From NCBI GenBank assembly GCA_963556255.1, contig OY744610.1, positions 65,935,985 to 65,999,984 on the forward strand: a stretch of 64,000 bases of DNA, given 5' to 3'. Positions within the stretch are counted from its first letter, which is position 1. Every line of letters starts with the position of its first letter. A program made the translations under genes and the position numbers. The notes under the pieces were generated by a model. That model searched no databases and was not told the origin of the DNA. It worked only from the letters and a program-made list of their open reading frames with translations. Of this stretch, positions 1-15,666 are shown piece by piece. Origin of the DNA: Allolobophora icterica. Its lineage: Eukaryota > Annelida > Clitellata > Crassiclitellata > Lumbricidae.

Positions 1-320
1 TTTTATTAAAATCGAGAATTGTCTTCGTGGAGCTTAAAGTCTGCCATCTGGCGACTGGCGAATCTTCATATTGAAAGACGATTGGCTAACTACTGAAGTT
101 CCGCCATCTATCGAATAATTAAGAATAAAGAGGAGCAGGACGAAGTGGACACGGGAAGACGAAGACGAAGACGAGGACGAGGACGAGGAGGACGAGGAGG
201 GGAAAAGAAGAGGGGGAAAAGAAAGAGGAGGGCAGAAGGATGGAAGGAGGAGTTAAGTAGGAGGTGAAGATGGGAGGAGGAGGGCAGGAAGCCGATGGGT
301 TGCTAAACAGTGACTAAGTG
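1..320. repeat. Purine-rich simple-sequence stretch
   Basis: Bases 130-300 are nearly pure purine on the plus strand, built from GAAGAC, GAGGAC and GGAGGA words. No open reading frame, splice signal or recognisable element is seen in the first 320 bases. Confidence 0.6.
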
Positions 321-632
321 CAATAAAAAAAAGAAATTTATGGCGACCAAAAGATAGTCTTGCACCTCTTTTAAAGACTGAAAAATACGACGAAGGGTCC
401 ATCCTTAGCGGTCACTTCCAAAACATTTTCAGTTTTATTTATTATAAGCAACCTGAGCATGCCACTTAACAACATCGTCATCACTCGATTGGTGCAGTCC
501 GAGGCCGAGAAAAACGAGGATGGCAACGCGCCATTAAACAGAAACTAACCAAACATCGGACCACTTTAAAGAACGGGTTAAGTGCATACATGACTACGCT
601 TTGGTCAACCTTAATATAATCAGACCTTTCTG

Positions 633-637
633 TAATA

Positions 638-702
<65 letters not shown>
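633..702. repeat. (TAA)n microsatellite, left of the LINE
   Basis: About 22 units of TAA/AAT end exactly where the LINE 5' UTR begins. A matching tract lies on the far side at 4016-4084, so the LINE sits inside one microsatellite. Confidence 0.9.
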
Positions 703-4347
<3,645 letters not shown>

Positions 4348-4469
4348 GTCTACTCAACCTGGTGTTCTCGATAATAGCGACCATCAGCTGATCAATTGAG
4401 CATTCATGAGAGTGACGCTATAAATAAGTTCCTAGATAATATCTTTTAGATAAGGTACATGTATAAGCA

Positions 4470-4690
4470 ACAGTCGACTTTTCCTTTTGGAAATCGAACT
4501 TGGACCTGCTTTGGACTAATCTCTGTAAACCCACTCTGATTTGGCTTGGCCATCTGGAAACCGGACTCGGACCTCTCTTGGACTACTCTCTAGAAACCCC
4601 CTCTGATTTGACGTAGGGCTCGTGAATAGGCTGGTGCCCTACGCTTGGCCTTCGAGTGGCGCTTTAGAAGTTTGGAGATTACGATTATGA
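4470..4690 (+). mobile_element. LINE/SINE 3'-end fragment, family ending in GTGGCGCTTTAGAA
   Basis: Shares GGACTCGGAC, GCTCGTGAATA..GCTGGTGCCCT and GGCGCTTTAGAAGTTTGGAG with 44445-44590, 50150-50290 and the window's right end. No ORF survives. Confidence 0.55.
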
Positions 4691-4739
4691 TTACGACTTG
4701 AACGGCCCAGGCAGACGCAAGATGTCGCTTAACAATGCG

Positions 4740-4800
4740 AAACACTGCTTAGACACCTTTAAATCGGTTGGTCTACACGCTATAAAAAAAGACAGATTTC
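4740..4800 (+). repeat. H module copy (TTAGACACC ... CTATAAA)
   Basis: TTAGACACCTTTAAATCGG followed by GCTATAAA. One of many dispersed copies; see the findings for the full list. Confidence 0.6.
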
Positions 4801-5040
4801 GATCCCTTATGGTATCGTTGGAATTGCATCAGGTAGCCTACTCATCCAGGTCTTCTGACCTTCCCAATCTAAAGAAATCACTACTTTAGTTGTTCCTATG
4901 AGGATACCTTTTCTGATGATGATGATATTCGTTTATTGTTTACAAAGTAAACACTCGCTGACTAACCGCAGCATGGAACAAAATTAGACAAGAGGTTTGA
5001 GAAGTAGATAATGTAGAGTAGGCCTATAGTGTTCGGGAAA

Positions 5041-5420
5041 TCAAGTCTCTGTTATCTTTAACTGGAAGACAGTACTGATGATTCTGGGGACGAAATCAAT
5101 ATAGGCCTGCAGTTTTATGCACTGGTGGTAACGGGGCCAAAGGACATGATCTTCATTGTTCTTAATAGATGTAAATAATCGGCAATCAGCAGAATTCGCA
5201 AGTTCAGCTATGGTCAGTTGTTCTTCGTTGAGAAACTTCATTATCTGCAACCTCTTGATAAAACGTTCTAATCTTAAGCGGTCTGATGATGAAGTAAATC
5301 CCCACCACGCTGGGATAGTATGTAGGAGTTTGGCAAGCACTGGCGTAAACTTGACCAAAATATTGAGTGGGGGATTTTGGCTTTTAATTCTCCACTTGTT
5401 GCATTGAATGTACAGTCCAT
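5041..5420 (-). pseudogene. Fragment of a LINE ORF2 C-terminus
   Basis: A 105-codon minus-strand frame contains LRLERFIKRLQ, TIAELANSADCRLF and NNEDHVLWP. This resembles the post-RT C-terminal segment of RTE/CR1-like LINEs, where an R-x-(D/E)-x-F-(I/L) helix is followed by an xAD..LF..xNxxHVL pattern. The RT itself is absent. A related flank recurs at 8670-8780. Confidence 0.6.
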
Positions 5421-8400
5421 CTCAACTATTCGGGGGACGTGCCTCGGCTGCCCCCCCCCCAGAGTCTACGCCTATGTTGGCCAGTGTTGTTGCTCTCGTA
5501 ACTTCTCGAAGAGCCTCATTGGAGAGTCCGCGATGTTTTAGTACTCTATAAGCATAGAGTGATCTAGCACAAGTTGTTAGGGCTGCGCTAACATGAGCCT
5601 CCGCTTTGAGATTACAAGACATGTAGACTCCGCTTCTTTAAAGGATGTTCATGGAGTCGACTCTCTTAAGTTCTTTCTGAGGCTTTTTTCTGCAATGTGT
5701 CTCCCAATTATGACACTACAAATAATGGCTTCTTTAAAGGAACCCCGGCGACTGCGGTTTTCCGATGGAGCCAGTCCCAAGCATAGATAAAGGAGGAGGT
5801 CTACGTCAACGACCTTCCACCCGCACAGCAATTATATGTCTTAAAGTACGGTACACTGAATACTGCTAGGAATTATAGCGAAGGGGCAGCAGCGAAAAAG
5901 TACGGAAAGTATCCAGTTAGATTATTCAAACCTGTCTGTATTTAAAACTAGAATTGTCTGAACAAGAATGCAACAGGGTCAAGTTTTATTTATTTATATC
6001 ATCCTGGTTTCTGTATTAAAGGTGTCTAAACTCATCTTGTTGCGTCTGCTGCTTTCAACCCATTTAGAAAGGGCACAACTTCTTAAAACCTTCATTGCTG
6101 TAGCATCGCATAATGTTTATCAATTTAATACAGCAGATGAGAAACAAGGCCTTATTCATGACGATTTACTTTCAAAAACGTAAGGGGGTCACGTTATTCA
6201 TTTTTGCGAACGACCTAATTCGAAATTCATTTTCAGGGCTAGATGTTATTTAAAACGTGTTAATTTCACGATATAGGCCTAATAAATTTGATTAACATGC
6301 TTTTGTGGCGTCACACGGTAGAAATCATCTTCTGAAGCATATTAGCCTAGTATTCGAACAAATGCTTTGAAAACAATCCGGTATTTTATTAAAGTGTTTG
6401 TTATCCACTCAAGATCCACCCCTGTCAAATCCGGTAACTGAAATTCTTAGACACCTTTATATTGTTCATTTACGATGCTATAAGGGCTTTGTTTTCGTCA
6501 GGTCAATGTCTTTCGTTCATATGACTACACAAATCACTTTTCAAGATAATGTCGCTTGATTCCGCCAACAATATTTATTACTATTTCAACACGTTTAAAT
6601 CGCTTCCTCTGGCGACTGTATCATTGCACCACTAGCAATCTTTGGCAATAGTGTTATTGTAAACTAATGTAAGGTCGATGTCTACGCCCGAGTTAGCCAT
6701 AAGATGTCGTTAAACAATGGAAGCCCTCCATTTCCTTTCTTACCCTTGGTTATACTACTACGTGGCAATAGTCAGAATATTTTGACACATTCCCTCAAGA
6801 AAATGGTACTCCTCGGGATCTATTAGGCCTATATCCCCCCAAAATATGAACAGAGCCGCCGAAACAGGGAAAAACTAAACATATGTCGACACCCCAGCCC
6901 TCTGCCGTACAACAGAATTTCTTTAGACTGACTTGGTTCCTGTTGACACGATGAACCTAGAAGTCTCTACAAGATAAGGATGATGTAATTTTTTTAGAAA
7001 TGGTAAAAAGGAAATCTTTGTTTCGCTTTTAAAGTTTTGCTTGCAAAACGCTTGGAAATCAAATCAACTGAAATCAAATCAATCAAATATTCGTTTGTTT
7101 CTTATACCAGTTGACATAACGCAATTAGTTTATCAATCTTCGATAGATATTAGAGTGTTTAGATGATCTCTCTGCAGCAGTTACGTCCCTCGCCCTTCCT
7201 AATACTAATACAAGTTTCAGCAGAGAACCGAGATATAATTTTTTTGATTTAAAAAAATTAAAAAATACTAGATATATTTTTAAATACTAGATATAGGCCT
7301 AATTTATATGAGTCATCTGGTAGATTTAATAAATCCTAAACTTCTTTGCACCTCTGTTGAAAAGAACAGCTACTACACCCAGAATCGCTGGATGAGCGTA
7401 AATTATTCAAATATTATGTGTTAAGGAAACCTCGATGTCATAGGCTTATGTTGACAGCCACAAGACGTTGTTAGACAAGAATGCTACTAAATTTGTTAAG
7501 CGCTGCCTAGACATCCTTAACTCAAGTTTCTCCAAAGCTATAAATAACTGGTTTCATTTAAGGTTTTGACTGCTGATGTATCCACTTACCAAAATGATAT
7601 GACGAGGTTAAACTAATAATAATAATCTTTGAGCTATCGCTATTGTTGGAAATACTTCATACCATACTCCTGGAAGTGCCAGTCCGAAGCCTAGCGAAAG
7701 GAGAAGAGCGAGGCTAATCATCTTTGTTATGACAAAGTGTCGTTAAACAACAGTTAACCAACTGCAATTGAAGCGAGATATTTGTGGTTCATCCTTAACG
7801 GTCACTTCAAAAACATAATTATTCGCTTTTTATCTATAAAATATGAGCATGCAACTTTACAACTCCGTCTTCACTCGATTGGTGCAGTCCGAGGCCGAGA
7901 AAAACGAGGAGGCAATGCGCAGTTAAACAGTAACTGCCCAAACCTCGGCCGACCACATCAGATGGAAAGCGAATAACGTTCAAGACCGTGTCAGATGCAT
8001 ACAAGACTCTACCCTTTGGTCAACCTTAATAGATTCAGGATAGTGGCGCTATATAAATTTCTAGATTATACTTTTGGATAAGATGTAAGGAAGAGTCGAC
8101 GTCAAATGGCCGTGGCAGCCACAAAATGTCGTTTAACACTAAAACTAGTAACGTTGCGAAAAACTTCTTACACACCTTTCAATCGGATCTTCCTATCGCT
8201 ATAAATTAGTGATTTTAGTTTGTATTTTAATATGCGTCGCATGCATAGACTTAGTTGTATTGGGTGTTTAAACATTAAAGACATGATATGGACATGCTAT
8301 GGCTGCGATGGAGTTATTGGCGTCGATCTGGTCCTTTATTGATGCTTGGGATTAGCACAATTCGAAAATAGCAGTTTCTATGGTTCCCCAAAGGAAAAGA

Positions 8401-9690
8401 ATAATTTCCTAATTTTGTACAGCGTTTCTTCAAATGGTTTGGAGACGCATCGAAATCAGGCAATTATAGCAGTACCCACAAAATCTTCGCTGACCTGGTC
8501 TCGGAATATAATGAAACTTGAAACTAATCATGTTGCATCAAGATGCGAAATCAAAGCAACGGACAAAAATGAACAGAGCCTACATAACTCCAAAAACCTT
8601 CTGTAGGCTACTCAAACAGGTCTTCTCGATAATAGCGATTAGTGACCATCATCTGATCATTGGGGGGGAAGAGGTATTTGGTTATTCATTCTACACTTGT
8701 TGCATTGGGTGTACAGTCCATCTCAATTATTCGGGGCACGAGCCCCGGCTGCCCCCCAGAGTCTACGCCTATGGCATCTATGCATATAATATCCTAGATC
8801 TATGTGTCGGCAAACGCTCTGACTCAGGCTTATGCGCAGCGGGCGAAGCCAATATTGTGGGCGGCTCTAGGCCTATTTTGATTGGATGAGGTTTTGATCC
8901 CTAGCCTATTTGATTGACAGTTACACATCAACGCTCTGGAATGACTGGAATGCACACGGCCGATGCGCTGTCGAATGTATGGAATGTGCCTGACAGGTCG
9001 CTGGCCGACCCGCCGGCCGAGCCGGCCTTAGGTAGTGCAGTAGTGCTACTGGGCCTGCCCCGAAATTGGGCAGGCCCACGAACACTGGGCACTAGGCAGA
9101 TAGACGTACAGACAGACGGACGGTCAGACGGACGGAGTCAGTGATGGAGGTAGGGACAGAGCTAGTGCGGGAGGGAGAAAGGGAGGGAGGCAGGTAGACG
9201 TACACACGCACAGCCAGACAGACGGACGGACGGTGTCTCTGCCTCACTCCCTACCGCACTACCTCTTCCTATGCACACGATCTGACGTTAGTACTCATCA
9301 AACCGTCATAATTTATATGACGGGTTAATATTCTAGTTTATTATAGTGGAGCTATATAAGTTCATAGATAATAAATCTTAGATAAGATGTAAGGAACAAT
9401 CGACTTAACGACCTTGGCAGCCAAAAGATGTCGTTTAACACCGAATACGAGTAAGATTGCGAAACACTGCTTTGACACCTTTAAATCGGCTTTTCCTAAC
9501 AGTATAAATATCTGGTTTTACAAACGTATCCAAGTTAGATTATGCGCTCGACAACAGCGAAGGAAATGATTCTTCTTCGAAGGAAACCCTGCGACTACCG
9601 TTATCGAATGGTCCCACGCATAGATATAGAAGGAAGGCGTCGTCAATGACCCCGTAGCCATAACGTGTCTTTAAACACCGAAAGTTAGGA
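5421..9690. other. Gene-free repeat units
   Basis: About 4 kb of AT-rich, diverged repeat units. Contains H and Z modules near 6015, 8100 and 9400, a block near 8670-8780 shared with 5385-5475, and GACG-rich simple sequence at 9100-9240. Short open frames here (for example 5968-6183 and 8346-8889) show no family resemblance and I do not call them genes. Confidence 0.5.
9051..9077. repeat. Perfect 10-bp hairpin
   Basis: GGGCCTGCCC and GGGCAGGCCC are exact inverse complements around a 7-nt loop. No poly-T tract follows, and function is unknown. Confidence 0.6.
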
Positions 9691-9699
9691 TGATGTCAA

Positions 9700-10033
9700 C
9701 AGCCCTTATTAAACACTGATTACCCCGAAATATCTCTCGATCTATCTACAAAAACCGCTATGTGCATCTTCTTCTCGCTCGTTGCGCTCTGCGAATCGGC
9801 ATGATCCTTTTCTTCCCAGGACTAAAACTGCCATAGCCCACCACCGGGAGTTTGCTGTTGTGGGTCCAACAATCTGGAACGACCTTCCCCAATGCTCAGG
9901 GCCAAAGTAATGACTGGCTTTTCCGCATCGGTCTCGCGTTCTGTTTCCCCGATGCTTTTGTGATGAGAGCGCCTCTGAATAGTTATTCTGCGAGAGCCGC
10001 TTTATAAATGTCTAAATATGATACGATACGATA
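9700..10033 (+). mobile_element. CR1/L2-like LINE 3' fragment
   Basis: Carries decayed GTGGGTCCAACAATCTGGAACGACCTTCC, the nucleotide form of the GPTIWNDLP block in CR1/L2-like ORF2 C-termini, then GAGCGCCTCTGAATAG..CGCTTTATAAATG. The same ending occurs at 28130-28190 and 60930-60970. It splits a repeat unit, whose left part ends near 9700 and resumes near 10040. Confidence 0.65.
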
Positions 10034-11049
10034 CTATGACCAGAGAAGGAACATTAAAGGTGTCTACACTCATCTGGTTGCGTATTTTTGCCTCAAACCC
10101 CTTTAGAAGGGCACAGTTTCTTAAAACTTTCCATTACTTTAGGATCGCCTAATGTATAACTGATATTATTATTATTCGTTTATTATCGACTCACATTGAC
10201 AAACCGCAATATGTTACAAATACATTTGTGATGCTAAGTAATAGTAATGTTATGTTGGAGGATTTAGGAGAGGGTCGAAACTTAACAAGTATTGAAAATG
10301 TTAAAATTTTGGATAAATTAAAGTAAAGAAAGATATTCACAATACCAATTCAACATAGTAGAAGAAAAACATCATTAACGTTATTAATGACGAAATACTT
10401 CCGAAGACGTAGACGACCTTCTAGATCTAAAAAAAACGTTATTTTAGTTTTTCCTATAATTGTCTGCAATGTGTCTCCAAATTACTTCATTAAACGTTCG
10501 ACGACATAACAAAAAGTGACTTGCTTAAAATAAACCCTGCGAATGTCGTTTTCGGGTGGTGCCAGTCCCAAGCATAGATAGAGGAGGAGGTCTACGTCAA
10601 CGACTTTCTCTAGCACAACAATTATATGTCTTAAACACTGAATACTGTTAGGAATTATAGCGAAGAGACAACGTGTCGGGGCAGCAGCGAAAAGCTGCCG
10701 AAAGTCACAGCAGATCTAGTTAGATTATTATACCTGTCTGTATTAAAACTAGAATTGTCTTTAGATGAAATTAATTAGCACTAACGTTATCTTAGCCACC
10801 AACGTTTTCAAATAATGCACTGTAATTACATGTGACCAGGCCGCAAAAAAAATTTTTTGCAGCATGGACACAAATGCATAATGGCAAATTTGTAAGTATT
10901 TATATCATCGTTGTTTCAAGTATTTAAGGTGTCTAAATTCATCTGCTAGAGTTTTCTGCTTCCAACCCATTTAGAAATGGCACAAATTCTTAAAATCTTC
11001 ATTGCTTTAGCATCGCATGATGTATATCAATTTAATACAGTAGATGAGA
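10034..11049. other. Gene-free repeat unit
   Basis: Continues the diverged long unit; closely matches 5690-6130. No coding or RNA gene seen. Confidence 0.55.
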
Positions 11050-11486
11050 AAGGTCCGCACAGGTTCACCAGTCACTCTGCTACAGAGTAAAGCAGGGAGG
11101 CGACCTGACCGACGTCTCTCATGAGCGTAGACTCGGACCCGACCTGGGCTGGTGAACCAAAGTCCTCCGTGCCCACCTTCACGCGGTGCGGACTGTTTGT
11201 ACCCTTCCAAAGGAAGGGGAACGAACGGGCACGGCAGGCAAAACCAGGGGAAGGCAATGGCAAACCACCCCTGTTAACATGCCAAGAAAATCGTCATGCG
11301 ACACACCAAACCACGCCGATGGTCGCTGATGGTGGGACTCCCAGGCCGGAGCGCTGATGGGACTCCCAGGCCGGAGCGCGACTCAAGGGCTACTGGGGAA
11401 GTAGCAAGACGGCAATGGAGACTGTGTATCATGACGATCGCTAGGGCTCCTAGAGCCGACAGCACAAAGAGAGAGAAAGAGAAGAT
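11050..11486. mobile_element. 437-bp GC-rich retroelement insertion (SINE-like)
   Basis: GC-rich block between direct repeats AGATGAGAA (about 11041-11049 and 11479-11487). The paralogous unit at 6136-6146 has a single AGATGAGAAACAAGG, an empty site. The insert includes GGAAGGCAATGGCAAACCAC, a word also met in RTE-associated SINEs of vertebrates, and a short tandem GGGACTCCCAGGCCGGAGCG pair (11335-11378). The right end is GAGAGAAAGAGA-rich. I infer a SINE because of its size and target duplication. Confidence 0.7.
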
Positions 11487-12235
11487 GAGAAACAAGGCCT
11501 AGTTCATGACGAACTACTCCCGAAAACGTAAGGGGGCGTTGGTTATTCATTTTTGGAAACGTCCTCATTCAAAATTCATTTTCAGGGCTAGAAATTATTT
11601 AAAGCGCGTAAATTTCATGATCTAATGAATTAGATTAACATGCTTTCTGGCGTCACTCGGTAGAAATCTTCTTCTGAAGCGCATTAGTATTCGAACAAAG
11701 GCTTGAAAAAGTCCGGCATATTACGCAAATATTTGTTATCCAATCCAGATCCAGTCCTGTCAAATGCAGCAACTGAAATTCTCCGACACCTTTTTATCAT
11801 TTCTTTACGACACTATAAGTGCTGCGTTTCGTCGGATCGATGTTTTTTTCTTATACCAGTTGACATAACGCACAACAATCTTAGATAGATATTAAAGTGC
11901 TTAGATAATTTCTCAATAGTCCCTCCCGCTTCCAAATGCTAATACAAGTTTCGATAGAGAACCCGCGATATAAAACTTTTGATTTTTAAAACAAATTGAA
12001 AATGGAAGATATAATTTATATATGTTATCTGGTAGACTTAAATAAATTCTAAAACCCTAAACTTCTTTGCACATGTGTTAAAAAAAACAGGAACTACACT
12101 GAGAATCGCTGAATGAGTTGAAATTATTCAAATATCATGTTAAGGGAACTTTGATGTCAGACTATGGCAGCCACAAGACGTCTTTAGACACGAATGCTAC
12201 TGAAATTGTGAAGCGCTGCATAGACACCCTTAACT
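11487..12235. other. Gene-free repeat unit
   Basis: Matches 6140-7520 with point changes. Only short, unsupported frames. Confidence 0.5.
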
Positions 12236-12515
12236 GTACGGATACTGATACTTTTATTGATCCACAAGAAACATGTGACAGTACTGTTTGGTTTGCGTCG
12301 GAACATTTTATAGCTATGTGTATTATAAATAACATTAGATATGTTGCTTTGGGTTATGTGACATTACTGACATTGTAAGCTTATGTTTGACACCTTTACA
12401 TGGTGTTATACGGACACTATAAGTTTATCGTTTTCTAGAAATTGTATTTGTGAATTGTCGTCAACGGCCATTGTTGCCAAAGGACGACGTTAAACTTTGG
12501 AATAATAATAATAAT
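12236..12515 (+). mobile_element. 3' part of element X, ending in (AAT)n
   Basis: Resembles the 3' ends of 31530-32222(+) and 45512-46201(-): a GTGACATT..GACATTGTA stretch, TTTGACACCTTTACATGGTGT, GTCGTCAACGGCC and GACGACGTTAAA, then (TAA)n. It interrupts a unit that is continuous at 7500-7560. Confidence 0.6.
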
Positions 12516-13100
12516 GTGACAGTATAATCAAACTACCACTGTAGCGTGAAAGGTTTAAGGTAATAAGGTGTAGGTGGAAACGATAGAGCTATACCAAACA
12601 GAAAAGTCTGGTTTTCGTTTAAGCTTATAACTTCTAATGTATCCACTTATCAAATTGTCGTCAACGGACTTTGATGTCACATATATGATGAGATTATACC
12701 TTGGCACCAATAATAATAATAGGTCTAATAATCTATTAGCTATTGTTATCGTTATTGTTCGAAATACTTCATACCATACTCTGGAAGTCACAATCTTGAG
12801 AAAGGAAGAGAGCGATGTTAACCATCTTTGTTATAACAATTTGTCGTTAAACACCAATAAACCAACTGCAATAAAAACCAGAAATTTATTGCGACTAAAA
12901 GATCGAAGATCGAAAAGATCTGCCATTCACCTCTGTCAAAGACTGAAAAATACCACGAAGGATTCATCCTCAACTGACATTTTCAAAAACATATTAACTT
13001 TTTATCTATAAGAAACCGAGCATGCAACTTTACAATTCCGTCTTCACTCGATTGGCACAGCCCGAGGCTGAGAAAATCGAGGAGGGCAACACGAAGTTAA
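12516..13100. other. Repeat unit up to the Kolobok insertion
   Basis: Matches 7560-7930. Ends with TTAA at 13097-13100, one copy of the Kolobok target duplication. Confidence 0.6.
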
Positions 13101-13358
13101 AGCCCTAGGTTTTAGGTTTGGCGGTTTCCCTCGTAGAATGAAGTGACCAACGACTGTAGGCGGTTCAAGTAAGCATCTGTCGGCCAATGGGCGTTGATTT
13201 CATTTTGGTTTACACATCTTACAAGCATAGGCTGCTGAATTTAATTATATGCATAGCCTAGGCAACATCGTCCGCTTTGTGGAATGGAGGCGAGGCGCAG
13301 GGACGGTCGGTCGATCGGTGGTAGCCCCCACCCTAGGCCCTTCACCCTCCCTCTGGCC
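13101..13358. repeat. Left terminal inverted repeat of Kolobok copy 1
   Basis: 258 bp identical in inverse complement to 18036-18293. Contains GC-rich GGTCGGTCGATCGG words; TATATATATAACC lies further in, near 13460. Confidence 0.9.
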
Positions 13359-13676
13359 CTCTAGCGGTCGGACGGATGGATGGAGATGCATCGCTAGGGC
13401 AGACTAGACCCGACAGGGCATACCCCGTACAGGCCCTACCTCGATCAATTGACCACTTGTATATATATAACCGAGCTGTGGGTCGACTAATTTGTGTATA
13501 CGAAAGCCAGGTAAGCTGGCTAGAGGTCATACCTGTACTTCTAGAATGTATACAAGTTGTTCCAATTATCCAAATTTACCCCCCCATACACTCATATTAC
13601 TATGGAGTTCATTGCTATGAAGATACTTACAGGGTTGAGAAACAAGTCTGTAGTTTCTATATGCGATTAGATTGCC

Positions 13677-13792
13677 ATGAACAAATACGAACTTACTATT
13701 GTGGTAGATGGCGATCAAGAGGAAGCCATACGGGCATTTTTTGCTCACAACAACTGGAATTTTGAAAAAATTGGTAATTATGAAGACGATGC

Positions 13793-13838
<46 letters not shown>

Positions 13839-14746
13839 TGAAATTGTATAAATTGTTTTGTGTGGTGAACCCTGTACAAGTAGGCCCTATTGTTCTTCAG
13901 GTAGCGCTATACGTGCGCAAATAAGATTGAACTAAGATTTATAAATATTAAATTAAATTGCATTTATTATCCTTGCAAATATTTAGCTCAAACCATGCTA
14001 TAGAAATACATAGTAATAATAACATCAGCAATGTTAGTATAATGACAACTGATGTGAACAGCAGTAACAGCAGTAATGATAATAAATGGCCAATTAAAAA
14101 TGTAATTATTAAAATTACCATGATTATTATTATTACGATATGTAATAAGACAATAAACATATGCATAACCCAGCTAAGCTGTCGTTCAAGTCAAGTCGAA
14201 AGAGCTAATTGTATGTTGATGACATTATAAATATATCTCCAACCAATCGAAACTGCCTTTGTTCCAATTGCAGAGTTGGAACCACCAAAGAGAAGAACAT
14301 CTTGTATGGATGCCGCTTCGAAGGAGGTCTTGGTCGCGTCCAATGGAAATAGTACAGAGTCAGAAATTGAGGCTCAAAACAGTCATGACATTCAAGTGTC
14401 AGCTGATCATTTGCAGCTGCAGGGTGAAAATCATCAATCGGAAGGCGCCTGTCCTCTTTGTTTTCTCTCTCCGTGCGTGGGTTCTGCATCTCCAGGTTGG
14501 CTTGGCGGAGGACAAGCAGCGCATGCAGCTAACAGTCCAATACGAAGAGTAATTTATGGAAAATATTGGAAGATCATTTGCAACTTGGGTGGGTGGACGA
14601 GCCCATTATATCTGGCCAAGAAACTAACGGAATCGAACGGTGTACTTCACATGCGGGAAATAATGCCAGATTGCGTAGTGCGAAAAGTGAGATCGTTGTA
14701 TCCGAATCCAACAGGCACGCCTTACATGGGCCACAAGTGGGAGTAA
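13677..14746 (+). CDS. Kolobok accessory protein, two exons (copy 1)
   Basis: Inferred join of 13677-13773 and 14274-14746, 189 codons. Exon 1 starts at ATG (MNKYELTIVVDGDQEE) and ends ATT G with donor GTAATT; the acceptor TTCCAATTGCAG at 14273 restores the frame as GAG. The 500-bp intron holds the (TA)n tract. The protein has an acidic/polar middle, a C-x2-C-x4-C cluster (C92, C95, C100; CPLCFLSPC), WLGGGQ, and a C-terminal block REIMPDCV, YPNPTGTPYMGHKW. A protein of this pattern accompanies Kolobok-like transposases in other invertebrates as far as I recall; its role is unknown. If unspliced, translation could begin at ATG 14306. Convergent with the transposase. Confidence 0.65.
13797..13838. 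repeat. (TA)n in the accessory-gene intron
   Basis: About 20 TA units inside the inferred intron. The same tract is in copy 2 near 43093-43134. Confidence 0.9.
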
Positions 14747-14889
14747 CATTGATACTTTGGATAATTCGCCGGACTTTGTTTAGACAGAGAGATTTTTATT
14801 GTACACTTACTTTCTGACATAAAGCAGAATTTTATCGATTGTGAGCTGCTTATGTACACCTGTCATAGCTATGATTCAATGTAACATAA

Positions 14890-15000
14890 CATTCCCCCAT
14901 TTTAAATTTATATAGCGCCTCTTCAAGATTCCTACTCAGAGGTGGATTTAAACCTGAATTGCCCTCAATTGCTCGGCGCCACACGAAAACCACGTTACGG
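14890..15000 (-). mobile_element. SINE-tail fragment inside the Kolobok spacer
   Basis: Read on the minus strand: a GGTTTAAATCC B-box-like word, GAGTAGGAATCTTGAAGAGGCGCTATATAAAT. The GAGGCGCTATATAAA end recurs in SINE/LINE tails across the window. It is present in both Kolobok copies, so it was inside the element before the two diverged. Confidence 0.5.
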
Positions 15001-15666
15001 AGACTAGGTTTTTCATAAGTGCTATGTCAAATCAATTTTGCAATGGCCACAGTCCCTTGTCCGTTCAATCTTCTTTTTTTCTTGCTTGGATTAGGACCTC
15101 GTTGAGGGGGGGTAAGCCACAGATTCATTTTTATACAGATTGGAGCATCTTGTTACAGATCGGATGCCCTTCGTGGCATCAACCACAGTTTTCCGCTGTG
15201 GACCTAGTCTTGGTGATGAACACATGCCCGCTAGGCAGAGGGTCATCAGGCTTATTTAAATTGAGTCATGTGCTCCCATGTCACAAGGCTGTTATTGGAT
15301 ATTTGCAGCTTTTAGTTGTCAAGCAAAATGCCACTCTTTTTCTACAGTGTGCCCTACTAGCCTTGCCGCTGTTGGTCCGCGACTGCTTATTCGTCAGATA
15401 TAACCCTGCTTATTTCGCAGCTGACCTCTATTTCTAGAGGTCGTTCCACTATCCGCCACCTGTGGACGCGTGTGATAGCAGTCAGCTCTGCCACACATCA
15501 GCTCTGCCACACATCTCTCTGTCCTATGCCAGGCCAAAATCCGGGGAGGTCAAGCAGAGTAGACAGCAGAATGCTAAGGTGGTTATGTGTAATGACGGTT
15601 GATGGTTATGTAGCACTGATATGTTTGATTTTAGTGTATCATACAATATTGTCACAGCTCTTACGG
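15001..15666. other. Kolobok spacer between the convergent genes
   Basis: No convincing coding sequence. A 137-codon frame (15024-15437, plus) lacks any family resemblance. The region should hold the 3' ends of both transcripts. Confidence 0.5.

Noticed and set aside
14205..14489. Minus-strand frame overlapping the accessory gene (and its mirror 42442-42726)
   Set aside because: Antisense of the CPLC-containing exon; no motif of its own.
15024..15437. 137-codon plus frame in the Kolobok spacer
   Set aside because: No recognisable feature, rich in repeats of SINE origin nearby; kept only because the two copies are identical.
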